Assembly: GCA_019636335.1 (NCBI GenBank)
Contig: JAHBXR010000020.1
Location: 62,001 to 126,000 of the forward strand
Reading direction: 5' to 3'
Length of the DNA stretch: 64,000 bases
DNA from: Pirellulales bacterium
GTDB taxonomy: Bacteria; Planctomycetota; Planctomycetia; Pirellulales; JAEUIK01
In this document: piece by piece, positions 52,034-61,077 of the stretch
Numbering within the stretch: the first letter of the stretch is position 1
How the letters are laid out: the number at the start of each line of letters is the position of its first letter
Position numbers and translations under genes: made by a program
Notes under the pieces: generated by a model
The model's input: only the letters and a program-made list of their open reading frames with translations
The model's database searches: none
Told to the model about the DNA's origin: nothing

Positions 52034-52918
52034 ATGAAAGTCATGGTCATGGTCAAGGCAACCCAGGATTCGGAAGCGGGCGTGATGCCCAGCGAAGAGC
52101 TGCTCAACGAGATGGGCCGCTACAACGAAGAGCTGGTCAAGGCGGGCATCATGCTCGCCGGCGAAGGACTGCACCCCAGCTCGGCCGGCAAACGAGTGCT
52201 CTTCTCGGGCAAGAACCGCACGGTCATCGACGGGCCTTTTGCCGAGACGAAAGAGCTGGTCGCCGGCTACTGGATGTGGCAGGTCAAGTCGATGGAAGAG
52301 GCCATCGAATGGGTAAAGCGCTGCCCCAACCCGATGCTCACCGATTCGGAGATCGAAATCCGGCCGGTTTACACCCTCGAGGATTTTGGTGAGCATGCCA
52401 CGCCCGAGATACGCGAGCGCGAGGAACGCCTAGCCGCGGAGATTGAACGCTACAAGCTCGACCCGCCGCGCTTCGAGCGGGGGCGCGAGCGTCTGGTCGC
52501 CGGACTGAACGAGACGTACACCTTCGAGACGCGCGTCAACATTCCCACGCAGTGGGAGCGACTCGCGCGGCAACTCGGCAATTCGCCGAGCCAGGTGGGG
52601 CAGGCGTCGTACGGCGTCTGCTGGAACTACAAGCCGGGCGTCGGCTTCGACTATCTGGCCGGCATCGAAGTGACCGACACGGGAACGCTGCCGCGGAACT
52701 TCACGCAGGTGCAACTGCCCGCCGCGCGTTACGCGGTGTTCACGCATCGCGGACACGTCTCGAAGATCTCCGAGACGCTCGAGGCGATCTGGTCGAAGTG
52801 GCTGCCGAACTCGGGGCACACGCCGGCCGAATCCCCCAGCTTCGAGCGCTACAGCGAAGACTTCAACCCACAGACTGGCATGGGGGGCATCGAGATCTGG
52901 GTAGCGCTGGCTTCGTAG
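52034..52918 (+). CDS. YCII (DGPF) fused to GyrI/AraC effector-binding domain
   Basis: The protein has 294 residues. Residues 1-~120 are a YCII domain ('MKVMVMVKATQDSEAG', 'TVIDGPFAETKELVAGYW'). Residues ~125-160 are a charged helical linker. The rest is a GyrI-like/AraC effector-binding domain ('TRVNIPTQWERLARQLGN', 'YGVCWNYKPGVGFDYLAGIEVTDTG', 'ARYAVFTHRGHVSKISETLEAIWSKWLPNSGH'). GyrI-like domains bind small drug-like ligands, so the fusion hints at a sensing or sequestering role. The last gene of the ECF42 operon. Confidence 0.88.
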   Translation: MKVMVMVKATQDSEAGVMPSEELLNEMGRYNEELVKAGIMLAGEGLHPSSAGKRVLFSGKNRTVIDGPFAETKELVAGYWMWQVKSMEEAIEWVKRCPNPMLTDSEIEIRPVYTLEDFGEHATPEIREREERLAAEIERYKLDPPRFERGRERLVAGLNETYTFETRVNIPTQWERLARQLGNSPSQVGQASYGVCWNYKPGVGFDYLAGIEVTDTGTLPRNFTQVQLPAARYAVFTHRGHVSKISETLEAIWSKWLPNSGHTPAESPSFERYSEDFNPQTGMGGIEIWVALAS

Positions 52919-53301
52919 CGCTTCGTTCGTTTTTCAATCGAGATGGGAAAAGTCTCTGCATCGTGCCGTCGTGCAGCGACAAAAGGACATGCGGGGCAGG
53001 GCACTTGCCGGTTGTCTTGTAAAATCGCGCCAATCCTCGGGTTGCTGCGCAACACCGACCATTTTGCGACTCGACGTCGTGTGTAGTCGCCAAGCCCCTT
53101 CCGCAAAATGATCGGTGCTACCCGACCTTGGTCGCGCACGCTGAGTTCCAGCATGCGTGCTATCACGCCCTGCTAGCGAAAAGCGCCCTTTGAGCAGTGG
53201 CGCAGGCCAATTACACTGCCGCCGCTTCGGTTTCTGCCCAAGCGCCGCCGCGCTTGCGCCTGCGCTCACTGCGAGCGTGCCAGGGAGGAAGGGATTCTGC
53301 C
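52919..53301. other. 383-bp intergenic region with a repeat copy
   Basis: The only recognisable element is the dispersed inverted repeat at 53040-53123. The end holds the strong ribosome-binding site (GGGAGGAAGGG, 53283-53293) of the next gene. No gene is supported. Confidence 0.5.
53040..53123 (-). repeat. Dispersed inverted-repeat element, copy 4
   Basis: On the plus strand CACCGACCATTTTGCG pairs with CGCAAAATGATCGGTG. Compared with copies 2 and 3 the stem has TTTTGCG/CGCAAAA instead of TCTTGCG/CGCAAGA, a paired change that keeps the helix. Confidence 0.65.
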
Positions 53302-55371
53302 ATGTCCGGGTTGCCGATTTCGCCACTGCACCGCGCCTTGTCCGTCGCCATCATCGTGCGCGACGATGCCGAGGGCCTGAAAGCCACGCTCGAAAGCGTG
53401 CGCGCGATCGCCGACGAGATTGTCGTGGTCGACACGGGTTCGACCGATAAGACGCTCGACGTTGTCGCCCGCTATGGCGCGCGGCAGATCGTGCGTCCCT
53501 GGAGCGACGATTTTTCCGCGCCGCGCAACGCCGCCTACGACGCCTGCCGAGGGACCTGGGTGCTGTGGCTCGACGCGGGCGAGACTCTCGACGCCGCATC
53601 GGCCCCCGACCTGCGCCGCGCCCTCGACACGATCGTCGATCTGACCAAGGCCTACGTCTTGATGGTCTCGGTCCCGGCGGCCCCCGCATCGCAATACGCC
53701 GAGCAAGTCGGCCGCATTCGACTCGTGCCGAAGATGCGCGGGCTAACCTTCACCGGGCGCGTGCGGGAATCGATGCGTCGCTCGATCATCGATCAAGGGC
53801 TGGCCATCGAAATCGCCCCGTGGCGGATTCATCGTCCCGCGCGAGATCATCAGGCCGAGCTCAAGAAGCTGAAAGCGCAGCGCGACGTCCGCCTCGTGGA
53901 GCTCGAGATCCGCGAGCAAGGAGAACAGCCGCGCCTGCTGCTGGCCCTGGGGGACGCGCTGGTGAACCTGGGACAGACGAAGCAGGCCGCCGGCTGCTAT
54001 CGCGCGGCGGTCGAACGCTCGGAACGCGGCTCCACCGAGATGCTCGAAGGCTACTACGGCCTGCTGGCCGAGTCGTGTGCCGCGCACCAGACGCTCGACG
54101 CGCGCATCGCGACGTGCCTGACCGCGCTCGAAGTCTTTCCCTTCGACGCACAGTTGCTGTGCGTGATGGGGGGCTTCCTGCAGGCCCAGGGACACCAGGA
54201 TCTCGCCGCGCGGTCCTACCGCACGGCGGTCGACTACGGACAGATCAATCCCGAGACGTGGCACGTGGCCGAAGTAGCCCAGGTGGCCACGATCTGCCTT
54301 TCGCTGCTGCTGCAGATGAAAGGAGACGTGGCCGCCGCACGCAACGTGCTCGAAGGACATCTCCAGCGGCACGGCCGCGTCCAACGCATTCAGATGCGGC
54401 TCATCGACATCCTGGTGCGCCTGGGGGATGGCCAGCGTGCCTTGGCCGTCGTCGACGAGTTGCCCGCCGACATGCCCCAACGCGAGGCGTTTCGCAGCGC
54501 CGTGCGGGGCGCGATCGAGGCACATCGCCAGAACTGGATTTCCGCCGCCGCCTATCTCGAAACGGCCTACCAGGGTGGCTGTCGAGGCCCCATGTGCCTG
54601 CGCTGGTTGAGCGTCTCGCGCCTGGCGAATGGCGATCTGCACGCAGCCCAACCGATCCTCGAAGAATGGCTGGCGCTCGAACCGCAAAACCCGGAGATCC
54701 CGCAATACCTGGCCGCCTTGGAGCCGATCCTGCGCCATGGCGCCGTCGGTTCGGATACCGCCACGGCGACCAGGACCGCGGTCGCGCCGGCTGCCGATGG
54801 CGCTGCCTGGCAGGTGGGCGAGTTCCAAGTCAACGCGGGGCTGCCGGCGTCCGCCGGGGCGATCCCATCTCAGGCCGCGGCGGCGACACCGCCAGCCTCG
54901 GCCGCCGCGACGCTGCAAGCGCGTTGCGAAGAGTTGCTCCTGGCTGATCGCACGGATGAGGCCGTCGAGCTCACCGCCCGTTCGGCGAGCAAGGTCGAGT
55001 TGTCGCGGGGCTTTGCCGAATTCATGGCGGCGGTCGTGCTGTCGAGTCGTGGGTTCTGGCAGCCGGCCCTCGATCAACTCGCTGCCGCGCGGCGCAGCGG
55101 CTACGCGCATCCGCTGGTGGCCTATCAAGCGGCCTATTGCCTCTCGACCCTGGGACGTCATGCAGAAGCCGAGTCCATGCTGCGCCATGAAATGGCGCGC
55201 AGTGGCGATTCGCGCGACACGCAAGAAAGGCTAGCGCGTTTAAAACCGGCGGCCCCGGCCCCAGTCGCCACCCCCACTGCCGCCAAGCCCGCGGCCAAAC
55301 AACCGCCCCGGCCGCACATGATCTCACCGGCCAAGATCGAACCCTTCCGTCTGCCGACGCGACCGCAATAG
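53302..55371 (+). CDS. Family-2 glycosyltransferase with TPR domain
   Basis: The protein has 689 residues; the start ATG 53302 follows GGGAGGAAGGG. Residues ~12-120 are a GT-A/GT2 domain ('SVAIIVRDDAEGLKATLESVRAIADEIVVVDTGSTDKTLDVV', 'NAAYDACRGTWVLWLDAGETLD'). The nucleotide-sugar DxD equivalent is 'LDAGE', an unusual form that needs checking. The remainder, from about residue 180, is TPR-like ('LLLALGDALVNLGQTKQAAGCYRAAVERSERG'). An Ala/Pro-rich linker at ~480-540 precedes a last helical block. It may glycosylate proteins or act in surface polysaccharide assembly. Confidence 0.86.
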   Translation: MSGLPISPLHRALSVAIIVRDDAEGLKATLESVRAIADEIVVVDTGSTDKTLDVVARYGARQIVRPWSDDFSAPRNAAYDACRGTWVLWLDAGETLDAASAPDLRRALDTIVDLTKAYVLMVSVPAAPASQYAEQVGRIRLVPKMRGLTFTGRVRESMRRSIIDQGLAIEIAPWRIHRPARDHQAELKKLKAQRDVRLVELEIREQGEQPRLLLALGDALVNLGQTKQAAGCYRAAVERSERGSTEMLEGYYGLLAESCAAHQTLDARIATCLTALEVFPFDAQLLCVMGGFLQAQGHQDLAARSYRTAVDYGQINPETWHVAEVAQVATICLSLLLQMKGDVAAARNVLEGHLQRHGRVQRIQMRLIDILVRLGDGQRALAVVDELPADMPQREAFRSAVRGAIEAHRQNWISAAAYLETAYQGGCRGPMCLRWLSVSRLANGDLHAAQPILEEWLALEPQNPEIPQYLAALEPILRHGAVGSDTATATRTAVAPAADGAAWQVGEFQVNAGLPASAGAIPSQAAAATPPASAAATLQARCEELLLADRTDEAVELTARSASKVELSRGFAEFMAAVVLSSRGFWQPALDQLAAARRSGYAHPLVAYQAAYCLSTLGRHAEAESMLRHEMARSGDSRDTQERLARLKPAAPAPVATPTAAKPAAKQPPRPHMISPAKIEPFRLPTRPQ

Positions 55372-55759
55372 CACCACATGGCAATCGCCCAGCACAACCG
55401 CGCAGACCGTCCTGCATAGCGGTAACATCACGGCTGCTTCCCCACCAAGCCACGCGCCCGCAGCCCGTGCCACTGAAGATTTTTTTATTGCATTTGCGTT
55501 TTCATTCGCTAGTATCGCGCATTGACGCGGTTTCATTCTGAATGGGCTGGCCACCGCGCGAGATCAACTCGCGGGTTTCTATGGTCAGGGGACGAAATCG
55601 CTTCTGGGCAGCAATGATTCTCTGGGCAATGCTTCGACAAGCTTCTCTTTCTGCGTAGTGTTTTGCGTGCATCAGTGTTCTCGCGCGCAATTGCGCCGGC
55701 GGTGCGTACTTGCAGCGCGGTGTGGCCGATTGTGTGTCCCTTAAGCAGGAGGACTCCAC
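55372..55759. other. 388-bp intergenic region
   Basis: An AT-richer stretch at about 55468-55505 (ATTTTTTTATTGCATTTGCG) may carry the promoter of the RTX-like gene. A minus-strand frame at 55502-55672 (about 56 codons) has no ribosome-binding site and is not called. GCAGGAGGA at 55747-55755 is the ribosome-binding site for the next gene. Confidence 0.45.
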
Positions 55760-57214
55760 ATGTTTCGTCATCATCGCTCACCCATCTCGAATCGCAAGAC
55801 ACGTGTACTCTTTCTGTCCCGATCTATGTTGCGGCTCGAGCCGCTCGAATCGCGCTGGCTGCTAACCGCATCCGCTTTCTTCAGCGCCGGGCAGTTGACG
55901 GTCGTCGGTGATGGCGCCGCGAACGAAATCGCGATTACCTATGACACCGTCAGCTCGATCAATTATCTGATTGTGACGGACGGAAACATCGAAATCTTCG
56001 ATGGACGTCCTATGGGCGACAATGTCCGTGCCGATGACGTAACCAGCATCCTGGCGCTGGGTGAGGGTGGAGACGATACCATTGACTGCCAAGACGTAAC
56101 GGCGGCCAACGACTTCACCGAGATTGAAACCGTCTACCTCAGGGGTGGCGATGGCAATGACTCGCTCATCGGAAGTGCGTACGATGACTTTATGGCGGGT
56201 GACGTGGGCGACGACACGCTCGCAGGTGGGGCAGGAAACGACCTCTATGCGTTTATACGCACCGCCAGCGAAGATCTTGGTGTCGATACCCTTGTCGAAG
56301 GGACAGGAGCGTTCAATGACGACGCAGACATGTTGTATTTCCCGGCTTTCAACACAGGCATCTCGTTGGATTTGAGCGATACGTCGCAAACGGTCGCTTC
56401 CGGAGCCTTGGACTTGAACTTAAACGCCGACGACGCGTTCGAGTTCGTGATTGGAACTGCCTATTCAGATTCGATTACCGGGAATGCTCGAACCAATCTA
56501 CTCGAGGGTGGAGCAGGTGACGATACGTTGGCAGGGGGCGCGGGGAGCGACTGGTACAATTTCACCGGTTCTGGACTCGGCAGTGATACGATCATCGAAG
56601 CCGGAAGTGTTGCGGGTGAGTACGACATTCTTGGCTTCGACGGATTTACTGGTGGAGGGCTGACCATCGACCTGAGCTGCACTTCGACGCAAACGGTGAG
56701 CCTAGGCAATCTCAGCCTTACGCTATCCAGCGGGACGGGCATCGAAGGGGTATTTGCCTCCGACGACAATCAGAACGATATGATTACGGGGAATTCGCAA
56801 GCCAACCTCTTATGGGGTGGTGGTGGCAACGACACGATCTTCGGCGGGGACGGACGAGACATTATCGCTGGCGGCGACGGCGCCGATTTGCTCGACGGCG
56901 GTGCTGACGACGACATCGTCATCTCCGGGGAAATCGATCTTCCGTCTAACTTCGCGTTCATCATGATGGCTATTGACGTGATCCTGACGGAATGGCAATC
57001 CGAGAACGATTTCGAAGAACGCGTCGACAACATCAAAGGTATCGGTCCGAACCCGATCGACGAAGACTTCCGCTTGATACCGGAAGACACCGTCAATGAT
57101 ACGGACAACGACGCCGACACGCTGGTCGGCGGCGCCGGCGACGACTGGGGCATGTACGACTTCGGTGAAGATTCGGCGAGTGGATTCGAGGAGACGGACA
57201 ACATTGGATTCTAA
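55760..57214 (+). CDS. LEPR-XLL-type surface protein with RTX-like repeats
   Basis: The protein has 484 residues. The N-terminus carries 'LRLEPLESRWLLTAS' (residues ~25-38), the LEPR-XLL motif placed at the start of many large planctomycete surface proteins. Calcium-binding RTX/hemolysin repeats follow: 'GGDGNDSLIGSAYDDFMAGDVGDDTLAGGAGNDLY', 'GGAGDDTLAGGAGSDWY', 'GGGGNDTIFGGDGRDIIAGGDGADLLDGGADDD' and a last 'GGAGDDW'. Between repeats are beta-strand segments. It is likely exported and surface-attached; no catalytic domain is present. Confidence 0.9.
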   Translation: MFRHHRSPISNRKTRVLFLSRSMLRLEPLESRWLLTASAFFSAGQLTVVGDGAANEIAITYDTVSSINYLIVTDGNIEIFDGRPMGDNVRADDVTSILALGEGGDDTIDCQDVTAANDFTEIETVYLRGGDGNDSLIGSAYDDFMAGDVGDDTLAGGAGNDLYAFIRTASEDLGVDTLVEGTGAFNDDADMLYFPAFNTGISLDLSDTSQTVASGALDLNLNADDAFEFVIGTAYSDSITGNARTNLLEGGAGDDTLAGGAGSDWYNFTGSGLGSDTIIEAGSVAGEYDILGFDGFTGGGLTIDLSCTSTQTVSLGNLSLTLSSGTGIEGVFASDDNQNDMITGNSQANLLWGGGGNDTIFGGDGRDIIAGGDGADLLDGGADDDIVISGEIDLPSNFAFIMMAIDVILTEWQSENDFEERVDNIKGIGPNPIDEDFRLIPEDTVNDTDNDADTLVGGAGDDWGMYDFGEDSASGFEETDNIGF

Positions 57215-57731
57215 GTCGCGAAATCGAGGCAGCATGGGCGCGCGTCCTTGCCGTGCTTTCTTCGGCAAGCGACGCGCCGCCGTGCTTCGTCATCTCTCCC
57301 TTCGCGCTTGCTGATCGGTTCCCGAGCGTCACCGGCCGACGGTGCGCCAGGAGGACTGCAAAGTCATGTGAGTCCGAGGGTGGGTTTCCAGGCGATCTGA
57401 TCGGCGAGAGCGCGGAGGGGAGCTTGGGAAAAAACGGCAGCCAGTGGCGCCAATTCTGAATCAGACATGCCAGGGGCTCTATCCAAAAAGAAAGTTCTTC
57501 CATGAGCCAGCCCTGGTCCGATGCAACGGCCGCAAGAACAGCGACCATCCATCACTACGAACGCTAGCGCCCCCAAGGTTCGCAAAATCCGAGAATGCAG
57601 TCCTCCTGGACTTCCGATAGCAACGGTTGCCTCACGCTGTTATTCTGGAATTCGTCCGCCGGCAGGCTGGAAAGCCTCGGCCAACTTGCATTTCAGAGCG
57701 TCTTGGCTCCAAGCATCGCTCAACCCACGGC
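57215..57731. other. 517-bp intergenic region with a hairpin
   Basis: Just after the RTX-like gene, GGCGCGCGTCCTTGCCG and CGGCAAGCGACGCGCC (57237-57278) form an imperfect stem around TGCTTTCTT, possibly a terminator without a T run. The rest has no gene I can support; open frames there lack start signals. Confidence 0.5.
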
Positions 57732-58880
57732 ATGAAACTTGACAGCCAGTCATCTTCTCGAGCACCGGACGAGTCTCTCACTCCACCGTCGCGCAAGAAT
57801 GCAACCAAGAGGCTCTCGTTCCGACTAGCCGCTCTCTTGTTGGGCCTGCTCGTGCCGTTGGTCCTCGGTGAATTGGTGGTGCGAGTTGTTCGCGGAAGGG
57901 TGTTCTCGTTGGCCAGTCCGCGCCGTGAACTGATCACGTTGTTGAACTCGAGCCAGGCGCATCAGTACCATCCGCGGCTCGGCTGGCTGCCGACACCGAA
58001 CACAAAGGTGGATCACCGCTGGAACGTGCCGGCACAGGTCACTATCGACGCGTTTGGTCTGCGCAGCAATGGCGGATTCAAAGACTTTAGCGAGACGCGG
58101 CCGATCGTCGCAGTCGGCGATTCCTTTACATTTTGCGAATTCGTTTCCGACGACGAAACCTGGCCTGCGTACCTCGAACGTGCCTTGCGGCGGCCGGTCG
58201 TCAACGCTGGGGTTGACGGTTATGGCTTCGATCAGACCGTGCTGCGAGCGGAGGAGTTGGTGCTGGCACCAACAACCAACCCAGAGTGTCTTGTGGTTTC
58301 GTTGATTCCAGACAATGTACGTCGCTGCAAGATGGCGTATCGCTTCGCCTGGAAGCCCTATTTCTATTTGGAGTCGAGCGGACTGCAGTTGCGAAACGTT
58401 CCGGTCCCGCGTTCCCACCTGGACGATGGCATGGGCGCACTTTGGGAAACCATTGGCTATAGCCATCTGCTGGATGCTGTTTTCTTGCGGGCTGCCCCAG
58501 GGGTCTATCTTTCCGAAGCAGGCTGGGCGGTTGAATGTCCGGAGAACGACGGCATCCCTCCAAGTCATATTGCGGCCCTATTGGTGGATCGGCTTAGCGA
58601 GCTGCAAGACAAGACGCATGTGCCGATACTGCTGGTCCTCCAGCCTGAGTTTGCCTACCGCTCGGGAAACGAACAACTCGTGGAGCCGCTTATCGATCGT
58701 GCGCCGCAGCGGGGCATTCGGGTGCTCAACTTGATCACGGCCGTCCACGCGATGTCGCCGGACGAATCCGCACCGCTGTTTTTTCCCGACTGGTTTGGCC
58801 ACATGACGCCGGCAGGAAACCGCTGGGTGGCGGAGCAGATTGCCGAGGCCCTGAAGCGGGAGTTTGGAATTCGGCCGTGA
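57732..58880 (+). CDS. Membrane-anchored SGNH-hydrolase-like protein
   Basis: The protein has 382 residues from ATG 57732. A membrane helix covers residues ~30-50 (LAALLLGLLVPLVLGELVVRV). An SGNH/GDSL-like domain follows: block I 'PIVAVGDSFTFCEFV' with the Ser, block III near 'NAGVDGYGFDQTVLRAEEL', and a C-terminal block V with 'DWFGHMTPAGNRWVAEQI', where the His is placed as in GDSL esterases. Such enzymes add or remove acyl groups from surface polysaccharide. No operon partner is apparent. Confidence 0.82.
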   Translation: MKLDSQSSSRAPDESLTPPSRKNATKRLSFRLAALLLGLLVPLVLGELVVRVVRGRVFSLASPRRELITLLNSSQAHQYHPRLGWLPTPNTKVDHRWNVPAQVTIDAFGLRSNGGFKDFSETRPIVAVGDSFTFCEFVSDDETWPAYLERALRRPVVNAGVDGYGFDQTVLRAEELVLAPTTNPECLVVSLIPDNVRRCKMAYRFAWKPYFYLESSGLQLRNVPVPRSHLDDGMGALWETIGYSHLLDAVFLRAAPGVYLSEAGWAVECPENDGIPPSHIAALLVDRLSELQDKTHVPILLVLQPEFAYRSGNEQLVEPLIDRAPQRGIRVLNLITAVHAMSPDESAPLFFPDWFGHMTPAGNRWVAEQIAEALKREFGIRP

Positions 58881-59146
58881 AGGAGGCCGCTAGGAACGGG
58901 GATCGTCATCTTGTGAGAGCAACTCGCGGCGGGCAACACGCGGTGCATGTCTCGGTCGACTCGAACCAATAGAAGCGACCGGAGCGGAGTAACGGCACCG
59001 GAGCGATGCTTGGCCGCGCGAATTCTTTTGGAGTCGCGCGGCGGACGAAGATATACTGCGCTTACGTCGGCGCCCGGTTCGCACCTGGGGTCGCCGCGTT
59101 CGCCGCGTCGCTCTACCCTTCTCCGGAACAGCAGGGGCTCGTCGCC

Positions 59147-60199
59147 ATGTCGGCATCAGTACAGCCGGACTCGCCTGCGGGCGAGATCCCGCTCGAGACG
59201 CTCGAATTCATCCGTAAGGTGCGCGAGCGCATCGCCACGGTCGTCGTCGGTCAGGACACCGTCGTCGAGCGGATGCTGATCGCGCTGTTCACCGGCGGCC
59301 ACCTGCTGCTGCAGGGGGTACCGGGCGTGGCCAAGACTTTGCTCGTCTCGGTTCTCTCGCGCTCGATCGATCTCCAATTCAGCCGCATTCAATTCACGGT
59401 CGACCTGTTGCCTTCGGACATCGTCGGCTCCGAGATCCTCGATCAGCGGACCAATGAGTTCCGCACCCACAAGGGTCCGATCTTCACGAACCTGCTGCTG
59501 GCGGACGAAATCAACCGCGCCGCCCCGAAGGTGCAAAGCGCCCTGCTCGAAGCCATGCAGGAACGCAAGGTGACGATCGGCAACGAAACCTATCCGCTGC
59601 CCGCTCCGTTCCTGCTGATTGCCACGCAGAACCCGGTCGAGCAGGCCGGCACGTTCGAGCTGCCCGAAGCGCAACTCGACCGCTTCTTGCTCTGCCATCG
59701 ACTCGGCTACCCCACGCCGGCCGAGGAGAAAGAAGTCCTCAAACGCAACGCCTTGCTGGGCATTCGCCGCGAGCAGGCCGGCGCCATTGCACGCACCGAG
59801 TTCGACGTGCTCGAGCATCAGCCGGTGGCGACCAGCGAGGATCTCGTCCGCGCCATGGAAGTGGCGCATCAGATTCACGTCAGCGAGACCTTCACCGATC
59901 ACGTGGTCGAGCTGGTGCATCGCACGCGCAAGCACCCGCAGATCGAGTTGGGATGCAGCCCGCGCGCCGGCATTGCGCTGGTCAAGACGTCGCGTGCTCG
60001 GGCCTTGATTCATGGCCGGCACTACGTCGTGCCCGAGGATCTGTATGCCTTGGCCGAAGACGTGCTGCTGCACCGCATGCGTTTGAACTACGAAGCGCTC
60101 GCCGACGGCTACACGACGACCGACGTGCTGCAATCGATCCTGGGCGACCTCGGCGGGGCTCCGCAGAAGAATGGCCACGCCGCTTCGCTCGCGCGCTAG
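59147..60199 (+). CDS. MoxR-type AAA+ ATPase
   Basis: The protein has 350 residues from the ATG at 59147. Walker A is 'LLQGVPGVAKTLL' (residues ~57-64). Walker B is 'NLLLADEINRA' (116-125). The sensor region is 'PFLLIATQNPVEQAGTFELPEAQLDRFL', the MoxR fingerprint. The C-terminal lid follows ('RTRKHPQIELGCSPRAG'). MoxR proteins work as chaperone-like ATPases with the von Willebrand proteins encoded beside them. First gene of an operon that continues to the window end; it is 12 bp from the DUF58 gene. Confidence 0.95.
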   Translation: MSASVQPDSPAGEIPLETLEFIRKVRERIATVVVGQDTVVERMLIALFTGGHLLLQGVPGVAKTLLVSVLSRSIDLQFSRIQFTVDLLPSDIVGSEILDQRTNEFRTHKGPIFTNLLLADEINRAAPKVQSALLEAMQERKVTIGNETYPLPAPFLLIATQNPVEQAGTFELPEAQLDRFLLCHRLGYPTPAEEKEVLKRNALLGIRREQAGAIARTEFDVLEHQPVATSEDLVRAMEVAHQIHVSETFTDHVVELVHRTRKHPQIELGCSPRAGIALVKTSRARALIHGRHYVVPEDLYALAEDVLLHRMRLNYEALADGYTTTDVLQSILGDLGGAPQKNGHAASLAR

Positions 60200-60210
60200 G
60201 GTGGAGAGAG

Positions 60211-61074
60211 ATGATGGAAGGGGTCATCCGCGACCATCGCTTGCTCGACTATCGGCAGTTTCACGTGGCCGTGAAACGCCTGGCTGATAGCCTCAACTAC
60301 GGCACCGATCGCTCTCCCTTCCTGGGCAGCGGCGTCGAGTTCGTGCAGTCGCGCCCCTATCAGCCGGGCGATTCGATTCGCGCCATCGACTGGCGCGTCA
60401 CCGCGCGGATGGGCAAGCTCTTCGTCAAGGAGTACGAAACCCCCAAGCGGATGCCGGTCTACCTGCTCGTCGACACGTCGGCCTCGATGACCGTGCGCTC
60501 GGGCAAGCGCAGCAAGTACGAAACGGCCGTGTTCGTGGCCGGGGGCGTGGCCCTGGCGTGCCTCGAGCGAGTCAGTCCCGTCGGGCTCCTGGCCGTCGGC
60601 AGCCGGCAACTGCACATCCAGCCCACTATGTCGCGCGATATCGCGCTGCAATGGCTGCACCGGCTGCGGACCTACCGCTACGACGAATCGACCTGCCTGG
60701 CCCACCGTCTGCGCGAGTTGGGCCCCAGCTTGAAGCAGCGCTCGCTGATCGTCGTCTTGAGCGACTTGCACGACCCGGCCGCGCTCCCCGTCTTAAAACG
60801 TATAGGCCAGCAACACGACTGCGCCGTGCTCCACTTCCGCGACCCGGCCGAAGAGGGCCTGCGCGGCGCCGGGTTCTTCCGCGCTCGCGAGGCGGAAACC
60901 GGCGAACCGTTCGTAACCCACGGTCGCGCGTCGTGGCTCGATCCGAAGCAAGCGGAGCGCGAACTGAAGCGGGCCGCGATCGACTGCCTCGGCATCGATA
61001 CGGAGCAACCCTTCGCGCATCGGCTGCGATACTTCTTCCGCGCGCGAGGCCTGCTCGGCCGGGGAGCCCGCTGA
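60211..61074 (+). CDS. DUF58 protein with von Willebrand A-like domain
   Basis: The protein has 287 residues. Start 60211 or the next codon 60214, both ATG, behind GGAGAG. The DUF58 signature is 'RPYQPGDSIRAIDWRVTARMGKLFVKEYE'. A MIDAS-type metal site is 'VDTSASM', with an aspartate in 'VVLSDLHD'. Typically partners MoxR; the pair is suggested to help assemble or activate envelope complexes. Stop codon is 3 bp before the next start. Confidence 0.93.
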   Translation: MMEGVIRDHRLLDYRQFHVAVKRLADSLNYGTDRSPFLGSGVEFVQSRPYQPGDSIRAIDWRVTARMGKLFVKEYETPKRMPVYLLVDTSASMTVRSGKRSKYETAVFVAGGVALACLERVSPVGLLAVGSRQLHIQPTMSRDIALQWLHRLRTYRYDESTCLAHRLRELGPSLKQRSLIVVLSDLHDPAALPVLKRIGQQHDCAVLHFRDPAEEGLRGAGFFRAREAETGEPFVTHGRASWLDPKQAERELKRAAIDCLGIDTEQPFAHRLRYFFRARGLLGRGAR

Positions 61075-61077
61075 CCC

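Noticed and set aside
55502-55672. Minus-strand frame of about 56 codons upstream of the RTX-like gene
   Set aside because: No ribosome-binding site, no recognisable fold, and it covers the expected promoter of the next gene.
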